A stretch of 64,000 nucleotides of DNA from Sanguibacter antarcticus (GCF_002564005.1 NZ_PDJG01000001.1:2604001-2668000); one strand, 5' to 3'. Positions 34,401 to 42,896 are shown, counted from the first letter of the stretch. The notes: generated by a model not told the origin, from the letters alone. Program-made: numbers and translations.

Positions 34401-36122
34401 TTCGAGTTCCGCGCGCTTGTCTAGCACCGTCACGCCAAGCTCTGAGAGTGCATCGATGACGCCCGGAAGAGCGACGATCCTCGGGTCGACGAACACTCCA
34501 CTCGAGTCCTGAGGGCCCGAGCGGATGAAGACTCGGCCCTTGACGGCTTTGGCAAGGGCGCCATCCTCGAGCGGGATGATCCGGGCTGTCTTAGCCGAGT
34601 CGAGTACCTGCTGCTTCAACGGATTCCCTGGTGCGAGGCGCACCGACTCACGTTTGATCCGGGCCGAAAGCTTGATGGCGGCAGCGCATGCCTCGATATC
34701 GCCGGGATGTACGAGCGCCTCGAGCCAGTCCTTGACCGTGGCTGTGGAACCAGCCCTCGGATCAACGAGCCTACGCACCTTGAGGCGCCGTTCCGGGGTC
34801 GAGAACGCCTGCGGGTGAACCCATTCGTCCTTCGGCGCGCCTGGGGCCTGCGACCACTCACTGATCCATGTCGACTCTATGCCTTCCGGTGCGGAGTTCA
34901 GCTCGGATGCCTTGCGGAGCACCCCCCGTACGTCAGGCAGGCAAGCGATCGTGCGCAGGACGCGGAAGACAGGTTCGTTGATGGTGTCGTCCGCCCAGCC
35001 GCGGCCTTCACGTCCACGTGCAGGCAAGAGATCGAGTAGCGATGCCGGGTCATCGTCTCTCACGAATAGTCGCACATTGGACGCAAGCAGTTGAGGAAAG
35101 ACGTCTTCAAGGATGCCCTCATTGAAGGCACCCTGAAGAAGGTTTGCTCGGTCGTCGCTCAAACGCCATGGCGCGTTGATCAACCCCGCCATCGTGGTTC
35201 GAGCTGCAGTAGGGAAGTACGCCCAGAACTCGCCGATCTTCAATCGGTCCCTGCCTGCCAGTGGGACTGCCCAGTCGAGCCGCACGGACGAACGATCGGC
35301 CATGCGTCCGCCGTCGAGACGTGCGGCGGGGCCAGGTTTCCAGTTCGAAGAGAGGACTCTCCAAGTCGACTCGGCGGCTCCTTCCATGAGTGCAACGGTG
35401 CCGTCAGCTCGGGTCGTCGTCGAGATGTGGTGGTCGATACCGTCGTCGACCGTGAGTCGGACGGACTTCACATGTGGAGAGAAGAGCAGGAACTCTCCAC
35501 GGAAGCCGACAAGGTCGCGCAACAACGACCCGCGGGAAGTGAGGTCCGGCAGGACGATCACTGTACTCGCCCAGGACATCAGACCATCGAGGATCGGGTC
35601 CTCCATCGCGGCCCGTTGTGGGTCTACCGCTCGCGCAAGCCGCATCGTCGGGTATCTGAGAGCAGAGAAACCCGCATCGCTGATCGCCCGTTCGGCCCAC
35701 TCGCTCTCGAAGACCAAGGAGATCGAGCGGCTGAAGATGCGCGGCTCGGCGGTGACAGCCAGGACAGACTTGAACCCGATGCCAAAGCGACCGATCCGGT
35801 CGTCCGTCTTCCCCGAAAGATCGGAAGCCATCACCGCCTTGATCCCGGTCTCGTTAAAAGGCTCACCATCGTTGGCGACGTACAGCGTGTCGGCTGTGAG
35901 ACGTATTTCTATCCGACTACCGCCGAGACTCGCGGCGTCAACTGCATTTTGGAGCAGTTCGTGGAGCTGCCGATCGCGGTACCCACCCTCAGCGATCCGG
36001 CGCTCGTTGTTGGCGTCTTCCTCGATCCGCTTCGGATCGCGTCCGTACACTTCCAGACACGCCTGTGTCTGCTCTCTCACGACGCTCGCGAGGATTCCGT
36101 CCCCCGCCTCCCACGTGTTCAC
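31479..36122 (-). CDS. Giant GHKL-ATPase / SF2 helicase fusion
   Basis: 1547-aa protein. The N-terminal 250 residues are a sacsin/Hsp90-like GHKL ATPase: ELLQNAVDAA (N box, about 55), VANDGEPF (about 85) and GRFGIGFKS (about 111). About 900 residues without known domain follow. The last 430 are a DEAD/DEAH helicase: SLPTGAGKTRV (about 1170), VIVDEAHTSVS (about 1284), GLTATPFRG, and TQGFDAPAVKAVYV with QQMVGRGLRG (about 1504). GTG 36122 is chosen because GGAGCGG lies seven bases upstream and the conserved region begins soon after; the frame is open further. It is first in the four-gene operon. It likely senses or remodels DNA-protein complexes; the exact role is unknown. Confidence 0.85.
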   Translation of the reverse strand: MNTWEAGDGILASVVREQTQACLEVYGRDPKRIEEDANNERRIAEGGYRDRQLHELLQNAVDAASLGGSRIEIRLTADTLYVANDGEPFNETGIKAVMASDLSGKTDDRIGRFGIGFKSVLAVTAEPRIFSRSISLVFESEWAERAISDAGFSALRYPTMRLARAVDPQRAAMEDPILDGLMSWASTVIVLPDLTSRGSLLRDLVGFRGEFLLFSPHVKSVRLTVDDGIDHHISTTTRADGTVALMEGAAESTWRVLSSNWKPGPAARLDGGRMADRSSVRLDWAVPLAGRDRLKIGEFWAYFPTAARTTMAGLINAPWRLSDDRANLLQGAFNEGILEDVFPQLLASNVRLFVRDDDPASLLDLLPARGREGRGWADDTINEPVFRVLRTIACLPDVRGVLRKASELNSAPEGIESTWISEWSQAPGAPKDEWVHPQAFSTPERRLKVRRLVDPRAGSTATVKDWLEALVHPGDIEACAAAIKLSARIKRESVRLAPGNPLKQQVLDSAKTARIIPLEDGALAKAVKGRVFIRSGPQDSSGVFVDPRIVALPGVIDALSELGVTVLDKRAELEGLVLQASEGKDVWGSVWAAARELPKDVAFDVLETGTRKRAVDFVRVRTARGNWVGLSEAFLGGTVIPTHARRDAGRLIDPQFHATDLELLRELGAVSEPQLRGVAAPEPWLSTYRNAMMDHVRQQMESEATSVDLRIEERPVMWPLGFFADLSDEGRLELSRLLLNKGAMPAWRVLRATDSRSKPISVLAPEVWLVRQHGLIDTSMGPMRPRDALIPGEDQRPDLFPVALDLSTEVCARLAVLESTDNFTPEQWQRLKTLADAWTDDPLRFEFYTYLPGRIPATDLVVRVGQRSERVPAVNVGVTSSDSVYEAMLEAQVPAMLVDEADLVFFIESWEMRDGKEFLCEEVIPERVGESVFLTDEFPPLKNHPAMTPDDFDLRLQLCSRIGRLVATPKGQVERTLPYGREPGQILVTATEPAKVLTQVSDALKLGLTSAEINRVLQSMEDQRASQLKNDVRKAARVSAEAGLVAAVGVDSLRAQVPRQAFELLSRDGEIGDLDLARLVLSVHGVGVLKSLRSVLNERGLEPPREFSGRQKERKWVADLSLPAEWAGFPSRQSPAREVVDGPIELSPLHDYQIRVTEKIRALLVGIGRQRGIVSLPTGAGKTRVTVQALVEEIARGRLTGPIVWIAQSDELCEQAAESWTYVWRSLGPAGQLILGRLWGSNEIEEEPDGTQVVVATDAKLDSIISSRSEDYAWLREPTVVIVDEAHTSVSPRYTAIFEWLGRGAQAEKARPLIGLTATPFRGTSDEETKRLVKRYDSNLLDEGVLGPDPYRTLQEMGVLANVEKRRLDGATVDFTDQELAEIDQMGRFPQRREQALGDDHDRNQRIVQSILDLPDDWPVLLFAPSVENARSIAALLSHRGAPSVSISGGTESSARRHYIDQFRKGGIRVLTNYQVLTQGFDAPAVKAVYVCRPTFSPNVYQQMVGRGLRGKLNGGSEEVLIVDVEDNLSKYGDQLAFRGFERLWKQ

Positions 36123-36492
36123 TTCGCCGCTCCAATGCCCACGTGCGCAGAACCGAGGAGGCGTGGAGCCCACCGCAGGTGAGGCGTGGACGGGTGACCG
36201 TAGCGGATCGACTTCCCCCGAGCGGACCCGCGGGTGATGTCCTCCCGAGGGAGCGAATCCTCGGTGAGCTTGCGACGGGGAATCGCTGGAGGGTCGATCG
36301 ATGCTGCCGACGGATCTAGGACATTCATGAACGCGCTCCAACTCGCGAAGGCCGGCCTGATGAGCGTCGGAGCTTTCCGCGAACGGGCTGACGCCTTGAG
36401 TGTCGCTGTCGTCCACAGGTGCACCGGCCCGGACCGAACGGGTAGTTGCATGGTAGCGGCGCGGCCTCACCCTTTGTGGGCACCTGACCAGG

Positions 36493-36924
36493 TCAGCGGG
36501 TGAATTCAGCGCGTCGTGTGAGCCACGCGTCCGTGACCTCGACGGCAGTGCTCGTCATATTTTTGTGCGCCCAGAACCACAGCACGGTCCACTGCAGAGT
36601 GTGGAGGTGTGCATCGGTGTCGTGGTCACGAGCGACGTCCTTCGTCAGCTTCTCCTGCCTCCACGCTCCGTTATTGACCGGGGTCGTGCCATGAAGAGCG
36701 CACGAGTGCTAGAAGCAACCGTCCACGAAGACGGCAATGCGGGCGCGAGTCATCGGACGTCGGCTCGTCGTCACGCCATTCCCGGGAGCGGTGCGTCAAC
36801 TCAGTAGCGGAGCCCGAGCCGGTGGAACTCACGGCGCGGGAGCGGTTCCGGCACTGCATCCCGTCCACGCTGCCGCGCCATCCGGGCAGACGTCACCCCC
36901 GCGACTAAGTCCGTCGGAGGCTTC
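36493..36924 (-). pseudogene. vsr: Decayed vsr (very-short-patch repair endonuclease)
   Basis: Translation across frames shows Vsr pieces in order. TSARMARQRGRDAVPEPLPR and FHRLGLRY end at a TGA, then VDAPLPG, RRADV, ARIAVFVDGCF, a TAG where Vsr has Trp (FWH), HSCALHGTTP, WRQEKLTKDVARDHDTDAHL and WTVLWFWAHKN complete the set. At least two frameshifts and two stops make it inactive. Intact Vsr repairs T:G mismatches that arise when 5-methylcytosine made by its partner methylase deaminates, and a C5 methylase gene lies just beside it, divergently. Confidence 0.8.
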
Positions 36925-36975
36925 GCCCGCGTGCCAGTAGGCCGACGTGCCACCAGCCGGCTATCCTCATGTACT

Positions 36976-38166
36976 GTGACCATCCCGCGAGTGTCTACCC
37001 ACGACGTGCCACGCGTCCGACGCTCGCGGGCCGCGATCCGCACGCTCGATCTCTTCGCAGGCGCAGGGGGGCTGACGACCGGGCTGCGAACAGCGTCCAA
37101 GCGATTCCGGCCGGTCACGGCCGTTGAATGGGACGTCGCGGCAGCAGGTACATACGCTCTCAACCACGGGGGTGCCCTCGTCGAGGGTGCACTGAGCAGC
37201 GACATTGTCTACGCGGGGGGCATCGCCGACTGGCTGGAGCTAGGCGAAGTGCCATCGGTGGACCTCGTCGTCGGCGGGCCTCCCTGCCAAGGTTTCTCTA
37301 CGCTCGGAAAGCGCGATGTGGACGACGCACGCAACCTCATGTGGCACGAGTACGCCAAGACCGTAAACAAGGCTGAGCCGAAGTACTTCGTCCTCGAGAA
37401 CGTCCCGGCCTTCCTCAAGTCACCCCAATACGAAGTATTTCTGTCCGAGCTGGAGCCAGGCGGTCTCCTCGAGGACTACAGCTTCGAGGCACGCGTGCTC
37501 AACTCTGCGGACTACGGCGCGGCACAGGCTCGTAAGCGGGTCGTCGTGATGGGGCACCACAAGGACGTGATTGCACCGGGATTTCCTGAGATGACGCACG
37601 CTGAGCACCGGACTGTAGGGGATGCATTGAGCGGCGTGCCCGCCGAGGTTACGGCCACGGGACTCGCAGGCGAGGTCGTCACCTTCGCGGGCAGAGAGCT
37701 CCGGGGACCTTACTCATCGCGCGAACTCCATGTCGGCCGCAACTATGAGCAGATCTCCCGTGATCGTTTCCCACACATCAAGTACGGGGGCAATCGATTC
37801 AATCTCCCGGACCACTTGAAATCCCCTTGCTGGCTCAAGCACACATCAGGATCGGGCGACGTCATGGGCCGGTTGCGGTGGGAAAAGCCCTCGGTGACGA
37901 TCCGCACCGAGTTCTTCAAGCCGGAGAAGGGGCGTTACCTGCACCCGGAGGAGCATCGCGTCATCACGCACTACGAGGCGGCGCTCATCCAGGGGTTTCC
38001 GAGCGACTATCAGTGGCTCGGTTCCTGGGCCGACATCGCCCGGCAGATCGGGAACGCGGTCCCAATCGCTCTGGGAGCGGCGATCGGACGTCGCTTGAAG
38101 AATGCACTGGACTCGACCAACGAGGCTCCGTCGGAGGCCGACGCACCTGCTCCAGTTCTCCAATGA
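36976..38166 (+). CDS. drmMII: C5-cytosine DNA methyltransferase (DrmMII-type)
   Basis: 396-aa m5C methylase. Motif I DLFAGAGGLTTGL (about 22), motif IV GGPPCQGFSTLGK with the catalytic Cys (about 104), motif VI ENVPAF (about 141), motif VIII QARKRVVVMG (about 184) and motif X ARQIGNAVPIALG (about 357) are all present, so it should be active. GTG 36976 is a likely start; an in-frame GTG at 36931 cannot be excluded. It is divergent from the helicase operon and stands with a dead vsr. In class 2 DISARM a C5 methylase marks host DNA; here it has the same role by context. The recognition sequence is unknown. Confidence 0.88.
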   Translation: MTIPRVSTHDVPRVRRSRAAIRTLDLFAGAGGLTTGLRTASKRFRPVTAVEWDVAAAGTYALNHGGALVEGALSSDIVYAGGIADWLELGEVPSVDLVVGGPPCQGFSTLGKRDVDDARNLMWHEYAKTVNKAEPKYFVLENVPAFLKSPQYEVFLSELEPGGLLEDYSFEARVLNSADYGAAQARKRVVVMGHHKDVIAPGFPEMTHAEHRTVGDALSGVPAEVTATGLAGEVVTFAGRELRGPYSSRELHVGRNYEQISRDRFPHIKYGGNRFNLPDHLKSPCWLKHTSGSGDVMGRLRWEKPSVTIRTEFFKPEKGRYLHPEEHRVITHYEAALIQGFPSDYQWLGSWADIARQIGNAVPIALGAAIGRRLKNALDSTNEAPSEADAPAPVLQ

Positions 38167-38429
38167 GTGCGCTTCTGGTCTTCAGCCCGTCCCGTCCTGA
38201 AGTACCGGAGAAGATAGTCACCGTCGTAAGGGAGTTAGAAGCGCGCCGAGCTACGATTCGTCGAACGTTCTCTGACCGCGGAGGGATCACATGCCGAGAT
38301 GTCAGCCGAGTCGTCGATTCCACTCTGCACACTTCCGGCTTCGCGCCTGGCTCATACGCTACGTTCAGTCCAAACGAGTTGGTTGATTCTCCTCGTGCCC
38401 GAGCGATACAAGAACAGCTCGACGTATGA
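38163..38429 (+). CDS. 88-aa ORF coupled to the methyltransferase, possibly truncated
   Basis: ATG 38163 overlaps the methylase stop as ATGA. The product starts MSALLVFSPSRPEVPEKIVT and ends RAIQEQLDV. It has mixed secondary structure and normal amino-acid use, but no domain I know. The tight coupling suggests a functional partner such as a nuclease or specificity protein. The short length and the lower-GC, gene-free DNA that follows suggest that only the N-terminal part remains. Confidence 0.5.
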   Translation: MSALLVFSPSRPEVPEKIVTVVRELEARRATIRRTFSDRGGITCRDVSRVVDSTLHTSGFAPGSYATFSPNELVDSPRARAIQEQLDV

Positions 38430-38612
38430 TTCGGGCGTCAGCCAGCTCAAAGGACTAGAGGCCAGCTCAGGGGTACGCCTCGGCCTCCAGGGCATCTTTT
38501 TTTATCCCATACTGACAGGGCAATAGCGCCGACATCAGCGATGGCGTCCGGAGGGATCCCTAGCCCGACCGATCTGTTCATCTGAATACATAAAATTGGT
38601 CGTGTCAAACTT

Positions 38613-38628
38613 GGAACTCTTGAGTTCC
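38613..38628. terminator. Stem-loop at the right edge of the island
   Basis: GGAACTC, TT, GAGTTCC forms a perfect 7-bp stem in the AT-richer spacer between the 88-aa ORF and the core-genome oxidoreductase. The surrounding 38430-38681 holds no gene. Confidence 0.4.
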
Positions 38629-38681
38629 CAAAGGTCCGAGTGACGTTGCGAGTACAGCTCCCGCCGCGGCGTGTCGACGCA

Positions 38682-39716
38682 TCACGCCAACATCTCCCGC
38701 ACCAACGGCACCACCCGGGTCCCGTACAGCTCGATGCTCGTCATGAGCTTGGAGTGCTCCATGGGCCCGTTGGCGTACTTGAAGTCGAACCGATCAAGCT
38801 CCAACGCCTTGACCACCCGCACGATCTTCCGGGCAACCGTCTCCGGCGACCCGATGAAGTACGCCCCCTCGGGCCCCACCTGCGCGCGGAACTGCCCCTC
38901 GCCCATCGCCCGCCCACCACGCTCGAGCGCGATCTTCGAGAAGTACTTGCCGATGAGCGGCCACGAGTCCTCTATCGCCTGCTCGTCCGTCTCGGCCACG
39001 TACCCCGGGGCGTGCACGCCGACCGGCAGCGGAGCCGTGCCGAGCTCGCCCAGCGCACGCCGGTACAGGTCGGTGAACTGCTTGAACGCGACCGGGTCGC
39101 CACCGATGATCGCGAGCATGAGCGGCAGGCCATACCCAGCAGCACGCAGGACGCTCTCCGGGCTGCCGCCCACCGCGATCCACGTCGTGAGCAGGCCACC
39201 GTCAACGTGCGGGAACACGTCCAGCCCGTCGAGCGGCTTGCGCACGCTCCCCGACCACGTGACCGGTTGCTGCTCACGGACCTTCATGAAGAGGTCCAGC
39301 TTCTCCTCGAAGAGCTCGGTGTACTGCGCGAGGTCGTACCCGAACAGCGGGAACGACTCGATGAACGACCCGCGCCCGAGGATCACCTCAGCGCGACCGC
39401 CCGAGATCGCGTCGATCGTCGCGAAGCGCTGGAACACGCGGACGGGGTCGTCGCTCGACAGGACCGTCACCGCAGACCCGACCCGGATGCGCTCCGTCGT
39501 CGCCGCGATCGCCGCCAAGACGACGTCCGGCGCCGAGACCGCATAGTCCGCGCGGTGGTGCTCGCCGATCCCGATGACGTCGAGCCCCACCTGGTCGGCG
39601 AGCACCCCCTCGGCGACGACGTTCCGGAGCACCTGCGCGTGCGTCAGGAGCTCACCGTCCGGGCCACGACTGACGTCGCCGAAGGTGTCGATGCCGAATT
39701 CCAGTGCGCTGCTCAT
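38682..39716 (-). CDS. LLM-class flavin-dependent oxidoreductase
   Basis: 344-aa luciferase-like monooxygenase fold (TIM barrel, F420 or FMN). Family marks include GEHHRADYAVSAPDVVLAAI near residue 51, SGGRAEVILGRGSFIESFPL near residue 105 and GGSPESVLRAAGYGLPLMLA near residue 180. ATG 39716 follows GGAGACGGAC. It is the first gene after the island on the core side and stands alone. The substrate cannot be told. Confidence 0.9.
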   Translation of the reverse strand: MSSALEFGIDTFGDVSRGPDGELLTHAQVLRNVVAEGVLADQVGLDVIGIGEHHRADYAVSAPDVVLAAIAATTERIRVGSAVTVLSSDDPVRVFQRFATIDAISGGRAEVILGRGSFIESFPLFGYDLAQYTELFEEKLDLFMKVREQQPVTWSGSVRKPLDGLDVFPHVDGGLLTTWIAVGGSPESVLRAAGYGLPLMLAIIGGDPVAFKQFTDLYRRALGELGTAPLPVGVHAPGYVAETDEQAIEDSWPLIGKYFSKIALERGGRAMGEGQFRAQVGPEGAYFIGSPETVARKIVRVVKALELDRFDFKYANGPMEHSKLMTSIELYGTRVVPLVREMLA

Positions 39717-39815
39717 GTCCGTCTCCTGATCGAGGGTGCCGAGGTCGAACCGACACCACCCACAGTAGTTGATGATTCAACCAATGCCTGCTCGACCAGT
39801 CGACGGCCCCGCCGA

Positions 39816-40802
39816 TCAGCTGACGTCGCGCCGGCGGAACACCACCCCGGCGACCACGACGACGACCACAGTCAGGACGCCGATGACCGTGACACCGTGC
39901 GCGAGCGAGACGGTGCGGAAGTCCGACATGCAGGACTGCCCGAGGGCCTCCGTGGTGCACACCTCGACCCAGTACTGGCCCTCGCCCTTCGTGACCGCAT
40001 CGATGTTGACCAAGAGCAGGTAGGGACGGACAGCCTGGGCGAGGCCGGACACGATGCCCTCGAAGACGATCATGTACCCGACGAGCACCCCCAGGGCGGC
40101 CGCGGTGTGCTTGAGGAGCGCACCGACACCGACACCGAGCGCAGCGACGACCGCGGCCAGCGCGATCGAGCGCCCCGCGAGGGAAGCCACACCGCCCCAC
40201 ACGTCCCCGGTGAGGTCACCGAGCGCGTCGAACGACGCAAAGATCCCGTACGCCCCGACGACGAACACTGCGACGAGACCGAGCACGATCGGGATGGTCC
40301 CGAGCGCGGCGGCGGCAACCTTGCTCGCGTAGACGCGCACGCGCCGTGGCTCGAACGTCAGCCAGTTCCCGAGCGCACCGGTGCTGATCTCCGCGGCGAC
40401 GAATCCGGCCCCGAGCAAGAACGCGAGGACGACGAAGAGCGAGGAGATGTCGGCGAGCGCCGGCTCGAGGGCAGAGGCGAGCTCCCGTTGCGAGCCGATC
40501 CAGTCCTCGAGGCGTGGTGCAGTCATCTGGTCGCACCCCCAGTCGGCGGCTGGGTTGATCTCTTGCTCTTCGGCTTCGCCCTCGTAGCAGCCGGCGATCT
40601 GTTCGTCGCCGTTCTCTTCCCAGTACTTGGCCTGCTCCTCGTAGTTGCTCACCGCCCATGCCTGCTCCTCGTCGCTCAACGGCTTCGCGCCGTCCCACAG
40701 CCCGACGAGGGCGAGCACGACCACAGCGAGCGAGAGCACGGCACCGACGAGCACGAGCCGGCGGGCGAAGAATCTCTGGATCTCGACCTTGAGGAGACGC
40801 AT
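39816..40802 (-). CDS. ABC-2 type transporter permease
   Basis: 328-aa membrane protein with one N-terminal helix (LVGAVLSLAVVVLALVGLW), a large acidic outer loop with two Cys (AGCYEG and WGCDQM, residues 70-90), then five more helices and a short basic end VFRRRDVS. This layout fits ABC-2 exporter permeases. ATG 40802 overlaps the ATPase stop as TGATG, so the pair is coupled. Cargo unknown. Confidence 0.85.
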   Translation of the reverse strand: MRLLKVEIQRFFARRLVLVGAVLSLAVVVLALVGLWDGAKPLSDEEQAWAVSNYEEQAKYWEENGDEQIAGCYEGEAEEQEINPAADWGCDQMTAPRLEDWIGSQRELASALEPALADISSLFVVLAFLLGAGFVAAEISTGALGNWLTFEPRRVRVYASKVAAAALGTIPIVLGLVAVFVVGAYGIFASFDALGDLTGDVWGGVASLAGRSIALAAVVAALGVGVGALLKHTAAALGVLVGYMIVFEGIVSGLAQAVRPYLLLVNIDAVTKGEGQYWVEVCTTEALGQSCMSDFRTVSLAHGVTVIGVLTVVVVVVAGVVFRRRDVS

Positions 40803-41806
40803 CAGGCAACCTCTCCGTCGGTGTGACTACTCGCGGCTGCGATGTGGGTGCCGGGGCCTTCGCCAGCGGTGAGCTGGAGGAAGATCGACTCGAGACCAGC
40901 GCGCACGGGCACCAGCTCGTCGACGTAGAGCTCGTGGTGGGCGAGGCGCCGCGTGATGTCGGCGGGGTCGTCTGCTCCGTCGACCACGAGCTGGCGGCCG
41001 TCGAGGCGCACGGCCAGGCCTGCCTCGGTGAGGATGCGCAGGGCGCCAGGCAGGTCGGAGACACCGACGCGCACCTGGGTGGCTGCGTGGGCTCCTCCGC
41101 GGATGAGGTCGGCGACGGTCCCGCTCGCGAGGAGCCGCCCGTGGCCGATGATCGAGACCGTGTCCGCGACCTGCTCCACCTCAGCAAGGATGTGGCTGCT
41201 GACGAGGACCGTCTTCCCGCGCTCGGCGAGGCCGCGCATGGTCGTGCGGATCTCGCGGATGCCTGCGGGGTCGAGGCCGTTGGTCGGCTCGTCGAAGATG
41301 AGGAGGTCGGGGTCTTTGAGGAGCGTGGCAGCGATCGCGAGCCGCTGCTTCATCCCGAGGGAGTACGTCTTGTAGCGGTCCTTCCCCCGGTCGGCGAGCC
41401 CCACGTCGTCGAGCACCTTCCCGACGGCCGCTGCCGGCGCGCCGATCGCGCCTGCGAGGAGGTCGAGGTTCTTGCGCGCGGTGAAGGTCGGGAAGAACTT
41501 CGGCTGCTCGACGATGGCGCCGATGCGCCCGATGACGCCCGGCAGGTGGTCAGGCACCTCCTCGCCGAAGATCCGCATGCTGCCGGAGTCGGCGCGGATG
41601 AGGCCGAGGAGCATGCGGATCGACGTCGTCTTGCCGGAGCCGTTGGGGCCGAGGAACCCGTGGACACCACCGATCGGCACGTCGAGGTCGAGCCCCTGGA
41701 CAGCGACGTGACGTCCTTTGAGCGAGCGGTACGTCTTGCGCAGCCCGCGTGTGCTCACCGCGAGGGTGGTCGGGTCGACGTCGGGCGGTGCGGCGGTGGC
41801 TGTCAT
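40802..41806 (-). CDS. ABC exporter ATPase
   Basis: 334-aa ATPase with Walker A GFLGPNGSGKTTSIRMLLGL near residue 52, Q-loop VEQPKFFPTF, signature YSLGMKQRLAIAATLL near residue 148, Walker B LLIFDEPTNGLDPAGI and H-loop [11 protein letters not shown]. The C-terminal DrrA-like extension is typical for drug or bacitracin-type exporters. It is coupled with the permease behind it. No regulator is adjacent. Confidence 0.92.
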   Translation of the reverse strand: MTATAAPPDVDPTTLAVSTRGLRKTYRSLKGRHVAVQGLDLDVPIGGVHGFLGPNGSGKTTSIRMLLGLIRADSGSMRIFGEEVPDHLPGVIGRIGAIVEQPKFFPTFTARKNLDLLAGAIGAPAAAVGKVLDDVGLADRGKDRYKTYSLGMKQRLAIAATLLKDPDLLIFDEPTNGLDPAGIREIRTTMRGLAERGKTVLVSSHILAEVEQVADTVSIIGHGRLLASGTVADLIRGGAHAATQVRVGVSDLPGALRILTEAGLAVRLDGRQLVVDGADDPADITRRLAHHELYVDELVPVRAGLESIFLQLTAGEGPGTHIAAASSHTDGEVA

Positions 41807-41919
41807 CGGAGCTCCCCTGGGTGGCGCCTGCTGGTGCGCAGGCGTTCACAGGAAAGCGTATCGATGCAGGTCGGGCAGAGTCTGTACGACCGCAGGGGGA
41901 TCTTCTCCGTGTCGTGTCC

Positions 41920-41954
41920 GTCTCCGGACGGGTGGCGACCACCCGTCCGGAGAC
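41920..41954. terminator. 16-bp perfect stem-loop terminator
   Basis: GTCTCCGGACGGGTGG (41920-41935), loop CGA and its exact complement (41939-41954). It lies 14 bp after the aldo/keto reductase stop and 114 bp before the ABC ATPase start on the same strand, so it insulates the two units. Confidence 0.85.
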
Positions 41955-41968
41955 GAACGCGGCTGCGG

Positions 41969-42811
41969 TCAGCGGTACTGCGTGAACGCCGCCGTCGCCG
42001 GGTCGGAGCCGAGACGCTGCCCGGTCTCGAGCCCGGTGATGTCTGCCATCTCCTGTGCGGACAGCTCGAAGCCGAAGAGGTCGAGGTTGGACGCGATGCG
42101 CTCGGGGTCCGTCGACTTCGGGATGATGATGTGGCCGTTCTGGACGTGCCAGCGCAGCACCGTCTGCGCAGCCGTGACGCCGTGCGCCTCGGCGATCGCG
42201 ACGACGACGTCGGACTCGAGGTCCTCGCCCCGGCCGAGCGGGCTGTAGGCCTCGACGGTGATCCCGGCCGCGCGCGAGTCGGAGGCGAGCGACCGCTGCT
42301 GGAAGGTGGGGTGCACCTCGATCTGGTTGACGGCCGGCACCACGTCGGCGGACTCGAGGAGCGTGGTGAGGTGCTCGGGGAGGAAGTTGGAGACGCCGAT
42401 CGCGCGCACCACGCCGTCCGCGTAGAGCTTCTCGAACGCGCGCCACGTCTCCACGTACAGGCCCTCGCTCGGGTACGGCCAGTGGATGAGGTAGAGGTCG
42501 ACGTAGTCGAGGCCGAGCGCAACCCTGCTGTTCTCGAACGCCGTGAGGGTGCTCTCGTAGCCCTGGTCGCCGTTGCGCAGCTTGGTCGTGACGAAGAGGT
42601 CCTCGCGCGCGACGCTGCTCGCACGGACCGCCGCACCGACCCCTGCCTCGTTGTAGTAGCCGGCCGCGGTGTCGATGTGGCGGTAGCCGGAGCCGATGGC
42701 GGACTCGACGGCGCGCTGCGTGTCGTCGGCCGGGATCTTGAAGGTGCCGAACCCGACCTGCGGGATCGTGATGCCGTTGTTCAGTGTCACGGTGGGGTGA
42801 GAAGTAGTCAT
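41969..42811 (-). CDS. Aldo/keto reductase
   Basis: 280-aa NADPH-dependent reductase of the 2,5-diketo-gluconate reductase group. Catalytic set: RHIDTAAGYYNEAGVG (Asp, Tyr), VTTKLRNGDQ (Lys) and YLIHWPYPSE (His). The cofactor loop is HIIIPKSTDPERIASNLDLF. ATG 42811 gives the usual start MTTSHPTVTLNNG. It is divergent from the acetyltransferase gene (86 bp apart). The physiological substrate is unknown. Confidence 0.93.
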   Translation of the reverse strand: MTTSHPTVTLNNGITIPQVGFGTFKIPADDTQRAVESAIGSGYRHIDTAAGYYNEAGVGAAVRASSVAREDLFVTTKLRNGDQGYESTLTAFENSRVALGLDYVDLYLIHWPYPSEGLYVETWRAFEKLYADGVVRAIGVSNFLPEHLTTLLESADVVPAVNQIEVHPTFQQRSLASDSRAAGITVEAYSPLGRGEDLESDVVVAIAEAHGVTAAQTVLRWHVQNGHIIIPKSTDPERIASNLDLFGFELSAQEMADITGLETGQRLGSDPATAAFTQYR

Positions 42812-42896
42812 ACGTCTTTCATACCGCAGCGTGCTGCGCGGTGCAGGCTGTGCCTGCGCCTTCCGGTCGCGGCCGGCCACCGCTACATTGCCTCGT

